From Prolixibacteraceae bacterium (GTDB lineage Bacteria > Bacteroidota > Bacteroidia > Bacteroidales > Prolixibacteraceae), in the NCBI GenBank assembly GCA_028282705.1, contig JANQHI010000001.1, forward strand, positions 1-54,346: 54,346 nucleotides of DNA. The letters run 5' to 3'. The notes under the pieces are model-generated. The model saw only the letters and a program-made list of their open reading frames with translations. It searched no databases and was not told where the DNA came from. The position numbers were made by a program, and so were the translations under genes. This document shows, piece by piece, positions 1 to 8,551 of the stretch (positions are counted from its first letter, which is position 1; each line of letters starts with the position of its first letter).

Positions 1-116
1 AACCGTAAATTAAAAAGCAAAAAAAACAAGGCATTGGCTCCCCGTAAACTGAATGGTATACATTTTCAGCCCCTTACTGGCCAAAGCCACGGCCGTTATA
101 GCAAATTTTAAAAGAG

Positions 117-1358
117 ATGAAAAAAATAGCATTAATTCTAACGACAATCCTAATTTTTCATGTATCAATTCATGGACAAACTTGGGAAACAATTGGTTCG
201 GGGGTAGCAGATTTTTTACTCTCAAATCCAAAAACAGCCGACAAAATGAAACCTGAACATCAGGTTGCACTAAGTATCATTGGAAACTTACTAAATACTT
301 CTGGACAGCGAAAACACGAATTAAACGTAGCCAATGCAGGAAGGACACAAATGAATTTTAATACTAATTCTGGGCAACAAATACAGCTTGTAATGGATGC
401 AAATGGCAGTGTTTACGCATTAAGTAATGGAATAATTTATCCAATTTCACAAAATATTGTAAACGAAGCAAAGGATTTTGTTCTAAACGAACAATCTGGA
501 TATATGGATTATGTAAGAGGTAATAATGAAAATTCTGAAAATACATTGATGCTTCAAAATTACAGCCTACCTAGTTTAAGAAACACTTGGAATAAAGAAC
601 ATTCTTATGAATTTATAAGAATCCCCTTAGCAGAAAAAATGAAAATAACAGAATTAATGGCTATCAATAATTTAAGGATTAGCGATATTTATAAAGTAAC
701 ACTTGGAGGGGATTTCGTTCCATTAGATAGAAACTATATTTCAAGGAGTGTTAGACCAAGGAGTGGTTATGCAGATTTAATATTATTTGGAGAATATGGA
801 CCCTTATATACTTCTGTAATCTCAACTCAATTTAGAGGATTATTTTCTGCCAAATGGGTAAAAGACCTAAATAATAATGGAATATATGAATTTGAAGAAT
901 TTGAAGACAAAAGAAGAAATTTTTATCAAAATGAGTCATTTGTAATTGCAGCCGGATTTTATTCTCGTTTTAAATATTTCATTAAACTTTCAATTTTAGA
1001 TCAACAGTCAGGAAGAGTAGTATCAACCAAATATTTAGAAAATAATGGTAAATCCTTTGATCACGGATATATTCAAATTGAAAGAAACAGTTTAAATCCG
1101 GGGATTTATGTTTATAATATTTCATTTATCAATTCTTCAACAAATGAGGTTTTAGAAAATGTTTCTGACAAATTTCAAATTTTATCATTAAATCAAACAA
1201 AAGAGGAAGAATACATTGCTACTCCAACAATAAATCAAGGCAATGAAAAACCACCATCAAAAGAAGATATGATTAATGAATTAATACAATTGCTTAAAGA
1301 AGGTAAAATATCAGAGGAAACCTTTAAAATATCAATGAAAGCAATTGAGGGAAAATAA
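117..1358 (+). CDS. Secreted hypothetical protein with SHOCT-like C-terminal helix
   Basis: 413 residues. Residues 1-20 form a signal peptide (Lys-Lys, then a hydrophobic stretch ending in HGQ), so the protein should be exported. The middle has no motif I recognise; around residues 77-110 a stretch reads like a small beta-rich SH3-like segment (IQLVMDANGSVYALSNG). The last ~35 residues (IQLLKEGKISEETFKISMKA) resemble the short C-terminal SHOCT-type helical hairpin. The ATG lies just after an A-rich GAG sequence. It is first in a tight group with two small membrane proteins, and the group sits between attC-like junctions, suggesting a cassette. Function unknown. Confidence 0.75.
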   Translation: MKKIALILTTILIFHVSIHGQTWETIGSGVADFLLSNPKTADKMKPEHQVALSIIGNLLNTSGQRKHELNVANAGRTQMNFNTNSGQQIQLVMDANGSVYALSNGIIYPISQNIVNEAKDFVLNEQSGYMDYVRGNNENSENTLMLQNYSLPSLRNTWNKEHSYEFIRIPLAEKMKITELMAINNLRISDIYKVTLGGDFVPLDRNYISRSVRPRSGYADLILFGEYGPLYTSVISTQFRGLFSAKWVKDLNNNGIYEFEEFEDKRRNFYQNESFVIAAGFYSRFKYFIKLSILDQQSGRVVSTKYLENNGKSFDHGYIQIERNSLNPGIYVYNISFINSSTNEVLENVSDKFQILSLNQTKEEEYIATPTINQGNEKPPSKEDMINELIQLLKEGKISEETFKISMKAIEGK

Positions 1359-1365
1359 AAAGCTA

Positions 1366-1626
1366 ATGGTAAAAACTTATATCATATTTTCATCTTTAGT
1401 AGGCATGTTAATTTGGCTAATTGTAGGTTTCATTGCTTGGATTCCAATTTTGTTAGTTGGCACTTCCAATTTTTGTTTTGAAGTAATTCGTTCAAGTTTA
1501 AATGGTGAGCAAATTGATCGAGATACAATAATTACTCTAAAAAACAAAATAGATATTTACCCAAGAGGTTTTAAAAATTTTGAACTGATAATAAGTTCAC
1601 ATTCAAAACACCATGATAGTAATTAA
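1366..1626 (+). CDS. Small membrane protein, paralogue of the next gene
   Basis: 86 residues from the ATG at 1366, chosen over an upstream TTG at 1345 because it follows the previous stop by 7 nt. One long hydrophobic segment (IWLIVGFIAWIPILLVG) near the N-terminus, then a polar tail with a YPRGFKNF motif. The next gene has the same layout (IWSVVGLIIWIPIL and YINGFKNI), so the two look like a tandem duplication. Overlaps the next gene by 14 nt, so translation is probably coupled. Function unknown. Confidence 0.6.
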   Translation: MVKTYIIFSSLVGMLIWLIVGFIAWIPILLVGTSNFCFEVIRSSLNGEQIDRDTIITLKNKIDIYPRGFKNFELIISSHSKHHDSN

Positions 1627-1939
1627 ATTATTTGTTGCGTTAATATGGTCAGTGGTTGGTTTAATTATATGGATTCCAATTTTAGTCAGAGTAATGTTTC
1701 TCTATATTTTCAATATTTGTTTTTTAACTGTCATGGAATTAGACCTTAACGAAAAAAAACACTTGTTCTTATTGACAGAAACAGGTTCAATATATATAAA
1801 TGGATTTAAAAATATTTTTAAAGAATATGATGGAAAAATTGAACGTCCAAAAAGAAAAAAATCTAAACGTAATCTATGGTTAGAATTATTATGGACAATT
1901 ATATTTTGGGCTACGATAATTATTCCAATACTATTATAA
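1613..1939 (+). CDS. Small membrane protein, paralogue of the previous gene
   Basis: 108 residues. N-terminal hydrophobic segment (about residues 5-38), a central polar region with an IYINGFKNI motif shared with the upstream paralogue, a basic patch (RPKRKKSKR), and a second hydrophobic helix at the extreme C-terminus (LLWTIIFWATIIIPILL). The upstream copy lacks the second helix. Third gene of the putative cassette; the attC-like palindrome starts 16 nt after its stop. Function unknown. Confidence 0.6.
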   Translation: MIVIKLFVALIWSVVGLIIWIPILVRVMFLYIFNICFLTVMELDLNEKKHLFLLTETGSIYINGFKNIFKEYDGKIERPKRKKSKRNLWLELLWTIIFWATIIIPILL

Positions 1940-1954
1940 AAAAAGAAAAAACTT

Positions 1955-2090
1955 GCTATAACACGTGGTATAAGGCATGGCTGGGTTTGGTTCGATTCGA
2001 CCGTGTCGAATCTCGTACCAGCTTCTGCTTCGGTCGGACTGGTCAGACTCTCGTCTGACCGCCACGACCTCATACCACAACCGTTAGGGC
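1955..2090 (+). repeat. attC-like palindromic junction 1
   Basis: 136 nt. Outer left arm GCTATAAC (1955-1962) followed by GTGGTATAAGG; right side CCTCATACCAC followed by AACC and GTTAGGGC (2083-2090). The inner arms pair at 10 of 11 positions and the short outer arms pair partly, as in an integron R''-L''...L'-R' site. The centre holds perfect hairpins GATTCGAC/GTCGAATC (1994-2001, 2005-2012) and GGTCAGAC/GTCTGACC (2041-2048, 2053-2060). The outer box does not match canonical GTTRRRY exactly, so the integron reading is tentative. GTTATAGC at 95-102 looks like the right end of a preceding site. Confidence 0.45.
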
Positions 2091-2133
2091 ACAGTTGGTA
2101 CGTATAACAAACATAGTTTACAAAGTTAAAGAA

Positions 2134-2642
2134 ACATCGTTTACACTTTTTGAGTAGAAACCTGAAACAAAAATCAGATGACCATGCCTTGGAAAGACAC
2201 AACGGTTATGGAGCAAAAAATTGAATTTATTTGTGAATGGCGCACAGGAAAATATACCATTACTGAACTGTGCAAAAGCTTTGGGATATCGAGGCCAACA
2301 GCTTATAAAATCATCGACCGTTTCGAGAAAAAAGGGTATGATGGCTTAATCGAGTTATCGAAAAAACCAAAGGGCATACATCCTAATGCAACAAACCAAA
2401 AAGTTGTAAATAGCATACTTGAACTGAAAGAAAAACATAAGCTATGGGGAGCCAAAAAGATATGGAAATTGTTGTATAACGATTATCCAGATCAAGATAT
2501 CCCAAGTGTTTTGACCGTACATAATATCCTTAAAAAACACGGTTTGGTTTGCCCTCAAAAACGACTGCGAAGAGTAAAGCCAATACACCCCATTTTTAAC
2601 CCGAAAGAATGTAATGAAGTATGGAGTGCTGATGTGCGTTAA
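2134..2642 (+). pseudogene. IS481 family element, 5' fragment only
   Basis: Left terminal motif ACATCGTTTACA at 2134-2145, then a transposase reading frame from ATG 2178. It is near-identical over about 150 codons to the intact copy at 5737-6927. It diverges immediately after the WSAD residues, i.e. at the first catalytic Asp, and stops at 2642. The helix-turn-helix half is kept; nearly all of the DDE catalytic domain and the right end are gone. The truncated product could still bind element ends, but that is speculation. Upstream of 2134 this copy carries an extra partial repeat of its terminal sequence. Confidence 0.85.
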
Positions 2643-2769
2643 GGAGACAGTCAACATTTGTATAATAATTGGTGAAACTTATACATAACAAATCTTCAAT
2701 GTAAAGATTTCTGGAATTTCTTTACAAAAAAAATGCATCTTTGTATAGAATATTTAAATTTCTTTGCAT

Positions 2770-3843
2770 ATGAAAAATTGGGGATTGACAGAATTACCAT
2801 TAAATATTGATTTTGAGACAAAGAAAGTTTTGAAATCACTGCCTGCTGCTCACGCTGCATTAGCCGAGTTAAAAGGGATTGCTTCAACGATTCCTAATCA
2901 AAGTATATTGATAAATACTTTAGGTTTACAAGAGGCAAAAGATAGTTCTGCAATAGAAAATATAATTACTACTCACGATGACTTGTATAAGTCTGAACTA
3001 AACCTAGATGCTTTTAAATCGCTTAATGCCAAAGAGGTTCAGAATTACATTTCAGCATTAAAGAAAGGATTTGAATTGACTTCAAAGAGTGGGCTTTTGA
3101 CTAATAGAACCATTTTGCAAATACAAGGAGAGTTAGAGAATAATAAAGCAGGATTCAGAAAATTGCCAGGTACAGCCTTAAAAAATGCTTCAACAGGAGA
3201 AACTGTTTATACTCCGCCTCAAGATTATGATGAAATAATGAGATTAATGGCTAACCTAGAAAAGTACATTAATGATCCTGAACTTCAAGATTGTGACCCA
3301 TTAATAAAAATGGCAATTATACATTTTCAGTTTGAGAGCATTCATCCATTTTATGATGGTAATGGTCGAACAGGGAGGATTATTAACATACTGTACCTGA
3401 TCTTAGAAAAAATTCAGGCGCTTCCTATTTTGTATTTGAGTAATTACATCATTAAGCACAAGGCAGACTATTACAGATACTTACAAAAAGTGAGAGACGA
3501 AAACCTTTGGGAAGAATGGATTCTTTTTATGATAAAAGGAGCAGAAGAAACGGCAAAGGAAACAATTGATTTAATTTTTAAGATTAAAGAACTAATGCTT
3601 GACTATAAGCACAAACTGAGAGATAATTACAAGTTTTATAGTCAGGACTTGCTCAATAACCTATTTAAATATCCATATACAAAGATTGAATTCGTTGTTA
3701 ACGACTTAGGTGTTTCAAGGCTTACGGCTGCAAATTATTTAAACAAACTCTCGGACAACAATATGCTGAGAAAAGAAAAATTAGGTACTGGGAACTATTA
3801 TATAAATGAGGGATTATTTGAGTTACTGACAAAAAGAGAATAA
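2770..3843 (+). CDS. Fic domain protein (probable AMPylator) with built-in inhibitory helix
   Basis: 357 residues. Start ATG 2770, preferred over an in-frame TTG at 2764. The Fic core motif HPFYDGNGRTGR lies at residues 192-203, with the catalytic His192 and the phosphate-binding GNGR intact, so AMP transfer from ATP to protein hydroxyls is expected. An N-terminal (S/T)xxxE(G/N) inhibitory motif is visible as S59...E63-N64, which makes this a class II, self-inhibited Fic protein. The last ~80 residues look like a winged helix (VSRLTAANYLNKLSDNNML), a common fusion in this type and possibly used for autoregulation. No separate antitoxin gene is adjacent. Lies between an IS fragment and an attC-like junction, consistent with horizontal mobility. 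Confidence 0.9.
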   Translation: MKNWGLTELPLNIDFETKKVLKSLPAAHAALAELKGIASTIPNQSILINTLGLQEAKDSSAIENIITTHDDLYKSELNLDAFKSLNAKEVQNYISALKKGFELTSKSGLLTNRTILQIQGELENNKAGFRKLPGTALKNASTGETVYTPPQDYDEIMRLMANLEKYINDPELQDCDPLIKMAIIHFQFESIHPFYDGNGRTGRIINILYLILEKIQALPILYLSNYIIKHKADYYRYLQKVRDENLWEEWILFMIKGAEETAKETIDLIFKIKELMLDYKHKLRDNYKFYSQDLLNNLFKYPYTKIEFVVNDLGVSRLTAANYLNKLSDNNMLRKEKLGTGNYYINEGLFELLTKRE

Positions 3844-3849
3844 AATACT

Positions 3850-4024
3850 GGCGGTAACAAAAGCTATATGTAAGAGGGCACTGTGGGTAATTCAACCGCA
3901 GTTCTTCGTTGCAACAACGCCGATTCGTCAAAGACGAATCGGCTATAAAACTAAAATATGAAACGAGCGCACTAATATTGCGAATTGAAAACAAGACATG
4001 AATTAGCGAGTTACATGAGTTACC
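3850..4024 (+). repeat. attC-like palindromic junction 2
   Basis: Begins 7 nt after the fic stop with GGCGGTAAC (3850-3858); a complementary GTTACC ends near 4024. The interior contains a perfect 11-bp hairpin with a 3-nt loop (3919-3929 and 3933-3943, GCCGATTCGTC type), not followed by a T run, so it is not a simple terminator. Position and layout match the junction after the gene group at 1-2 kb. The right boundary is uncertain. The remaining stretch to 4240 shows no convincing gene. Confidence 0.3.
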
Positions 4025-4240
4025 TTTAAAAACAAACAATAATAACGAATGAATAAACGAATTGGCTCAGTGGCAGCCTGACTGTGAAGCATTTCAACCC
4101 CGATAGCTCCTAAAATCCGCAGGTCTAAGCCTTAAATGGAGATCCTTTGATTCGTCGTACGATATCATGGATATAAATTGAAGATTATTATTTCGTAAAA
4201 CTAAATTAAGTGGGGAAAAGGCACCTAACAATACTATTAG

Positions 4241-5651
4241 CCTATTTTGGTGATGTTACCCCATAACAATCCCATTCAAATTTGATTCCATGGGATTATT
4301 TAAGATAGCCTAATTTTTAGGGCTATGGTGTAAAGTTTATTTTCCCATATACCCTTAACTGCTTTTGCCTTGATCGTGTTATCCATTTTGCAGGTAATAT
4401 TATAAACCTGAACAAGAATTTTTTAACCCTATCGGTTGATTTTAATGCTTGCACTTTTCCTGCAAAGAAAGTGACGATTTTTCGATACAGGTTTCGGCAT
4501 ATTGCCGTAAGGTAAAGGAATACAGTATTTTTATTTAAGTAGGAGAAAGGCACCTGCCCCCAGCCAAAATCATTTTTCAGGATATCAAATTGCTTTTCCA
4601 TGTTGCCGCGATGATTGTAAAACTGTGCTATTTCAATAGCGTTTAAATCAAAGTTATTGGTTAATACCGCCCTGTATCCATAAGCATCCTGCGTAAAGAT
4701 ATTAGTTTGCCCATCCTGCTTTTCCTTCCTCTTTACAATCAGCCGGTACGGGACAGGGGTGGTACCAGCATCCCTTGCCTGCTTTTGAAAAGGCGTTATC
4801 ACAATCTCACCAACTTCTATTATACCCTGGGGGGCGTCTTTCATGGCCTCCCATTTGGATATTTTTGTAAAATATTTTTCGGCATAACTATTCCTACAGC
4901 CCACATAGAAGTATTGCACTTTTTGGCTAAGTAGCTTTACAACTTCATATTGGTAAGATGCAGCATCTGCCCTAAAATGGCCTATTTCTTTGACCTGGTT
5001 ATTTTCAAGCAATTTAAATAAACGTTTGAGGGTGCCTGCCTGAAAAGATTTAGCATCACAGTAGCCATTTCTATTTTCAATATATAGGACCTATTCTTCA
5101 TTGATGGTACAAACGCCTGGCTGATACCCCGGATTTCTTTTGTAGGTCATTTTGCTATCTGATTTTTCATTGAAAATAATGGTGTTATCATAGTCTAAGA
5201 CAAGTTCTTTTGTGTCAAAAACCTTCAACTTTTTTAAGATGTCCATATTAAGTTGTTCCAAGGCATGGTTGGTGCTGTAATAGTGCTCTGCCTTGCCTCT
5301 CCGCGTTTTGCATCCCTGGCTTGTTTCTGATAACTCAGACATCCTTTTTAGGACTGTATCCGGGCTGGGGGTTTTGACAAAAGGATTATTGCAAAAATGG
5401 CTTTTTAGGTGAGTGTATAAATCTTCGATACAATCGCCTCCACAAAGGTAGATGCATAGCAGTGAATAAATAACATCGCTCCAAGAGTAAGTACTCTGGT
5501 TTTTGAGGGCAGGAAGTTTTTGGGTAAATAATTTGCCAAACTGATTTTCTTCAAGGTAGTTTAAAACAAAATTCATCCCTCCAAAAGCAGATAAGGTTGA
5601 ACTATTTAGTATTTTCATCGGAAAGTGTTTTGTAAGCAACACCAATTTAGG
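4241..5651 (-). mobile_element. IS1380 family insertion sequence, inactivated
   Basis: About 1.4 kb. The terminal inverted repeats, read inward, are CCTATTTTGGTGATGTTAC (4241-4259) and CCTAAATTGGTGTTGCTTAC (complement of 5632-5651), about 15 matches in 18. The transposase fills the interior on the minus strand and is interrupted by one stop codon. I see no obvious target-site duplication: flanks are TTAG on the left and TGAA on the right. The intact IS481 element starts about 30 bp beyond its right end, so two insertion events have piled up here. Confidence 0.75.
4323..5618 (-). pseudogene. IS1380 family transposase with an in-frame amber stop
   Basis: Reading frame from ATG (complement of 5618-5616) to 4323, 431 codons plus stop, in one frame except for a TAG at 5093-5091. 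The N-terminal part has the family opening MKILNSSTLSAFGG, then LVLDYDNTIIF; after the stop the frame continues VLYIENRNGYCDAKSFQAGTL, a hallmark of the family, through FRADAASYQYE and a C-terminal FYNHRGNMEKQFDILKNDFGWG. A single nonsense change therefore separates two halves of 176 and ~254 codons. Without read-through no active transposase is made. Confidence 0.9.
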
Positions 5652-5680
5652 TGAAAACACGTAAGCTGTAAAGTATTTGG

Positions 5681-6968
5681 TACGTTATACAAACATCGTT
5701 TACACTTTTTAAGTAGAAATCTGAAACAAAAATCAGATGACCATGCCTTGGAAAGACACAACGGTTATGGAACAAAAAATTGAATTTATTTGTGAATGGC
5801 GAACTGGGAAATACACCATTACTGAACTATGTAGAAACTTTGGGATATCGCGACCGACGGCCTACAAAGTCATCGACCGTTTTGAAAATGAAGGCTATGA
5901 AGGATTACGGGGACTATCGAGAAAACCCAGGGGAGCACACCCCAACGAAACAGATAAAAAAGTAGTTGATGGCATCCTTCAATTAAAAGAAAAACATAAG
6001 TTATGGGGAGCAAAGAAAATCAGGAAATTATTGTTTAACGATTATCCACAAGGTATGATTCCTTCGGTTGTAACGGTACATAATATACTCAAAAAACATG
6101 GCTTGGTTTGCCCTCAAAAGCGGCTACGAAGGGTAAAGCCGATCCACCCCATTTTTGGTCCAAAAGGGTGTAATGAGGTATGGAGTGCTGACTATAAAGG
6201 GAAGTTCCTTATGGGCAATAAAAAGTACTGCCATCCCCTTACCATTGCAGACTCAAAAAGCAGGTTTGTATTTACAGCAAAAGGGCATTACAAAGAAAAC
6301 CTAAAATCTGCAAAGGCAGAGTTCACAAGGGTTTTTAGAAAGTTTGGCATCCCTAAACAAATACATACTGATAATGGCAGCCCCTTTGGTTCAGTATCCG
6401 CAATCCAACGATTCACCAGGTTGTCTTATTGGTTTATAGAACTGGGTATAATGCCTGTTTTTTCAGACCCGGCACATCCCGGACAAAACGGAAGGCATGA
6501 GCGGATGCACCGTGATTTAAAGGCTGCATGCGCCAAACCAGCTGCCTATGATTTAAGAGCTCAACAAAGGCGCTTAAACCACTTTGTAAAGGAGTATAAC
6601 CATGTACGGCCCCATGAAGCTTTAAACATGGAAACACCAGCTTCTAAACATGGTTTTACAACTCGCCCATTCCCCGAAAAAATAGCCAGTTTTGATTATG
6701 AACCAGAAATGAAAGTATATAAAGTAACTAAAAACGGATCAATCAGGTGGGGGGCTTATAACTGGGTATATTTATCTGCTTCTTTAATGGGGAAATATGT
6801 CGGAGCATTAAATATGGGAAATGGAATTTGGAGGGTATTTTATAGGAATGTATTTTTAGGATACTTCAATGAAAATAAATTAAGGACTAAAGAAAAATCA
6901 GTAAGGCTAGAAACTAATTTAGTGTAAACCCTAATATATAACTTTTGTAAAGGATGTAACTTAACGAA
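5681..6968 (+). mobile_element. Intact IS481 family insertion sequence
   Basis: About 1.29 kb. The ends are related inverted repeats: left TACGTTA...ACATCGTTTACA (5681-5704), right TGTAAAGGATGT...TTAACGAA (6946-6968). They share GTTA and ACATC-TTTACA with one mismatch in the 12-nt core. One full-length transposase lies between them. A second, truncated copy is at 2134-2642. No target duplication is obvious. The right end abuts the mazEF promoter. Confidence 0.75.
5737..6927 (+). CDS. IS481 family transposase
   Basis: 396 residues, normal length for the family. N-terminal helix-turn-helix at about residues 26-50 (TITELCRNFGISRPTAYKVI), a linker domain, then an RNase H-fold integrase core. The catalytic triad is visible as D152 in WSADYKG, D212 in HTDNGSPF and E255 in GRHERMH. 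A C-terminal beta-rich segment follows. Starts MTMPWKDTTVMEQ like the truncated copy; an internal Met11 is a possible alternative start. All catalytic residues are present, so this element may be mobile and could have supplied transposase for the fragment copy. Confidence 0.93.
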   Translation: MTMPWKDTTVMEQKIEFICEWRTGKYTITELCRNFGISRPTAYKVIDRFENEGYEGLRGLSRKPRGAHPNETDKKVVDGILQLKEKHKLWGAKKIRKLLFNDYPQGMIPSVVTVHNILKKHGLVCPQKRLRRVKPIHPIFGPKGCNEVWSADYKGKFLMGNKKYCHPLTIADSKSRFVFTAKGHYKENLKSAKAEFTRVFRKFGIPKQIHTDNGSPFGSVSAIQRFTRLSYWFIELGIMPVFSDPAHPGQNGRHERMHRDLKAACAKPAAYDLRAQQRRLNHFVKEYNHVRPHEALNMETPASKHGFTTRPFPEKIASFDYEPEMKVYKVTKNGSIRWGAYNWVYLSASLMGKYVGALNMGNGIWRVFYRNVFLGYFNENKLRTKEKSVRLETNLV

Positions 6969-6971
6969 CAT

Positions 6972-7002
6972 TTTGAATTTCGCCAAATATGTTATAACTT
7001 TG
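6972..7002 (+). promoter_or_regulatory. Bacteroidota-type promoter for mazEF
   Basis: TTTG at 6972-6975 and TAACTTTG at 6995-7002, separated by 19 nt. This matches the Bacteroidota -33 TTTG / -7 TAnnTTTG pattern, with the antitoxin ATG 25 nt beyond the -7 box. It begins within a few bases of the IS481 right end, so the insertion has just spared it. Confidence 0.6.
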
Positions 7003-7026
7003 TAATTACATTTTAAAATTTGAATT

Positions 7027-7272
7027 ATGGAAGTTTCAGTAATAAAAATCGGTAATTCTAAGGGGATTAGATTGAGTAAAACCCTGCTTGACAGATACAA
7101 TATTAAGGACACTGTTGATTTAATAATGGATAAAGGACAAATTATATTGAAACCAATTTCAAAACCAAGAAAAGGATGGGAAAAGGCTTTTGAAGAAATG
7201 GCTAAAAATGGAGATGACAATTTATTATTTAACGATGTATTTGACGATGAAAACCTTGAAGAATGGAAATAA
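7027..7272 (+). CDS. mazE: MazE-like antitoxin (AbrB/SpoVT swapped-hairpin)
   Basis: 81 residues. The first ~48 (VIKIGNSKGIRLSKTLLDRY then an ILKP strand) are a classic swapped-hairpin AbrB/MazE DNA-binding fold with the GNSKGIRL signature. The acidic C-terminus (DDNLLFNDVFDDENLEEW) is expected to bind and neutralise the toxin. Overlaps the toxin gene by 10 nt, which gives coupled translation. Autoregulation at its own promoter is typical of the family and the promoter immediately upstream fits this. Confidence 0.92.
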   Translation: MEVSVIKIGNSKGIRLSKTLLDRYNIKDTVDLIMDKGQIILKPISKPRKGWEKAFEEMAKNGDDNLLFNDVFDDENLEEWK

Positions 7273-7586
7273 AACAGCATCAAATCATTTTGGTTAATCT
7301 CGACCCAACAGTTGGTAGTGAAATCAAAAAAACCAGACCTTGCGTTGTAATTTCTCCTGATGAAATGAATAAATATTTGCGAACTGTTGTAATTGCCCCA
7401 ATGACAACAAGTTCAAAAAAATATCCGACAAGAGTAAAAATAAAACATGGCAATAAAACTGGCTGGATTGTTTTAGACCAAATCAGAACAATTGATAGAC
7501 AACGAATAATAAAGGTTTTTGGAGAGTTGCAAGATTCCGAAATTAAAGAATTAAAATCGGTTTTAAAGGAGACCTATATTGACTAA
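7263..7586 (+). CDS. mazF: MazF/PemK family endoribonuclease toxin
   Basis: 107 residues. N-terminal motif IILVNLDPTVGSEIKKTRPC with R25 in the conserved KKTRPCVV strand, then VIAPMTTSSKKYPTRV and a conserved WIVLDQIRTIDRQRI. This is the SH3-like MazF fold that cuts single-stranded mRNA at short specific sequences; the target cannot be read from the sequence. Full length, so the module is probably functional. Ends 15 nt before the attC-like junction, typical of cassette-borne toxin-antitoxin pairs. Confidence 0.93.
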   Translation: MEIKQHQIILVNLDPTVGSEIKKTRPCVVISPDEMNKYLRTVVIAPMTTSSKKYPTRVKIKHGNKTGWIVLDQIRTIDRQRIIKVFGELQDSEIKELKSVLKETYID

Positions 7587-7601
7587 ATAAGAAAAAACTA
7601 A

Positions 7602-7733
7602 GGCTAACAACGTGCCATATTGCATAGCGGTGTTTAGTGGTTTTCGAGCGTTATCTCCCGCCTCATTTTTAGGTGGCAACTTGATAGGTTTGAAGCCCGC
7701 AAACGCCTACTTGCCATATACTCATCGTTGACC
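7602..7733 (+). repeat. attC-like palindromic junction 3
   Basis: 132 nt, close in size to junction 1. Left outer arm GGCTAACAACG (7602-7612), right outer arm CATCGTTGACC ending at 7733; the arms are complementary apart from transitions. TGCCATAT occurs near both ends in the same orientation. Separates mazEF from the DUF6090 gene. Departs from the canonical integron consensus and no integrase is in the window. Confidence 0.4.
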
Positions 7734-7756
7734 TTTATTTTAAAAAATGAAAAGTT

Positions 7757-8503
7757 ATGATAAAATTCTTCAGGAAAATTCGTCAAAAACTTCTCTCAGA
7801 AAATAAAGCTGTTGAATACCTAAAATATGCATTAGGGGAAATTATTTTAGTTGTGATAGGAATACTGATTGCACTTCAAATAAATACCTGGAATAATAAA
7901 AGAATAGCCAATATAGAAATGAAATCTTATCTGCAAAGCATAAAAGAAGATTTGATAACTGACACAACTGAATTTAATATCTATATTAATTTTTATAAGA
8001 GAATATTAGCCAATAAAAAAAAGCTATTATCCCTAACCCAGTTTGATAATATTTCAAATGATAGCCTTGCTGACCTTATTACACCTCATGGTGCAACAAA
8101 TACATTGACCACAACAACATTTAATAAAATTACGAACCTGGGCATAACTGATATATCAAATAATGATAGCCTTTCCAGAAAAATATATGATTACTACACA
8201 ATCCAATTAGAAATATTCAACACATTTATTAATTGGGACAATGATCATACAACCATTGAATCCAACTATTGGTTCTATGGGCAAGATATGTATGAGTTTA
8301 AATTCTCCAACGAATTCCCTCAAGTTCAAGATGAAAATACCAATAGGCAAAATTTAATAGGATTAATCACTGAACCAAAAGGAAGAAATTACTTAATACA
8401 TGATTACGAAAGAAAGAAAATTGTATTATTGAGATATCAGAATATGAAAGGGATTGCTGATGAATTAATTATGGGAATTGAAAAAGAATTAAACAATAAT
8501 TAA
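7757..8503 (+). CDS. DUF6090 family membrane protein
   Basis: 248 residues. Starts MIKFFRKIRQKLLSENK, then a single transmembrane helix at about residues 28-46 (ALGEIILVVIGILIALQIN) followed by NTWNNKR, the hallmark opening of this abundant Bacteroidota family. The remainder is a polar, helical, probably extracytoplasmic domain of unknown function. Family members occur in many accessory contexts. Starts 23 nt after an attC-like site, so it could be the next cassette gene. No catalytic motif seen. Confidence 0.85.
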   Translation: MIKFFRKIRQKLLSENKAVEYLKYALGEIILVVIGILIALQINTWNNKRIANIEMKSYLQSIKEDLITDTTEFNIYINFYKRILANKKKLLSLTQFDNISNDSLADLITPHGATNTLTTTTFNKITNLGITDISNNDSLSRKIYDYYTIQLEIFNTFINWDNDHTTIESNYWFYGQDMYEFKFSNEFPQVQDENTNRQNLIGLITEPKGRNYLIHDYERKKIVLLRYQNMKGIADELIMGIEKELNNN

Positions 8504-8551
8504 AATCTATTTTAATGACTACTGACCTATGAGACTGCAAACTGGGATAAG

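Noticed and set aside
1702-2202. Minus-strand ORF of 166 codons across the small membrane protein and junction 1.
   Set aside because: It runs antisense through the paralogous small gene and across a palindromic non-coding site; no motif supports it.
3919-3943. A perfect 11-bp hairpin after fic as an intrinsic terminator.
   Set aside because: No T run follows on either strand, and the hairpin is inside a larger palindromic junction.
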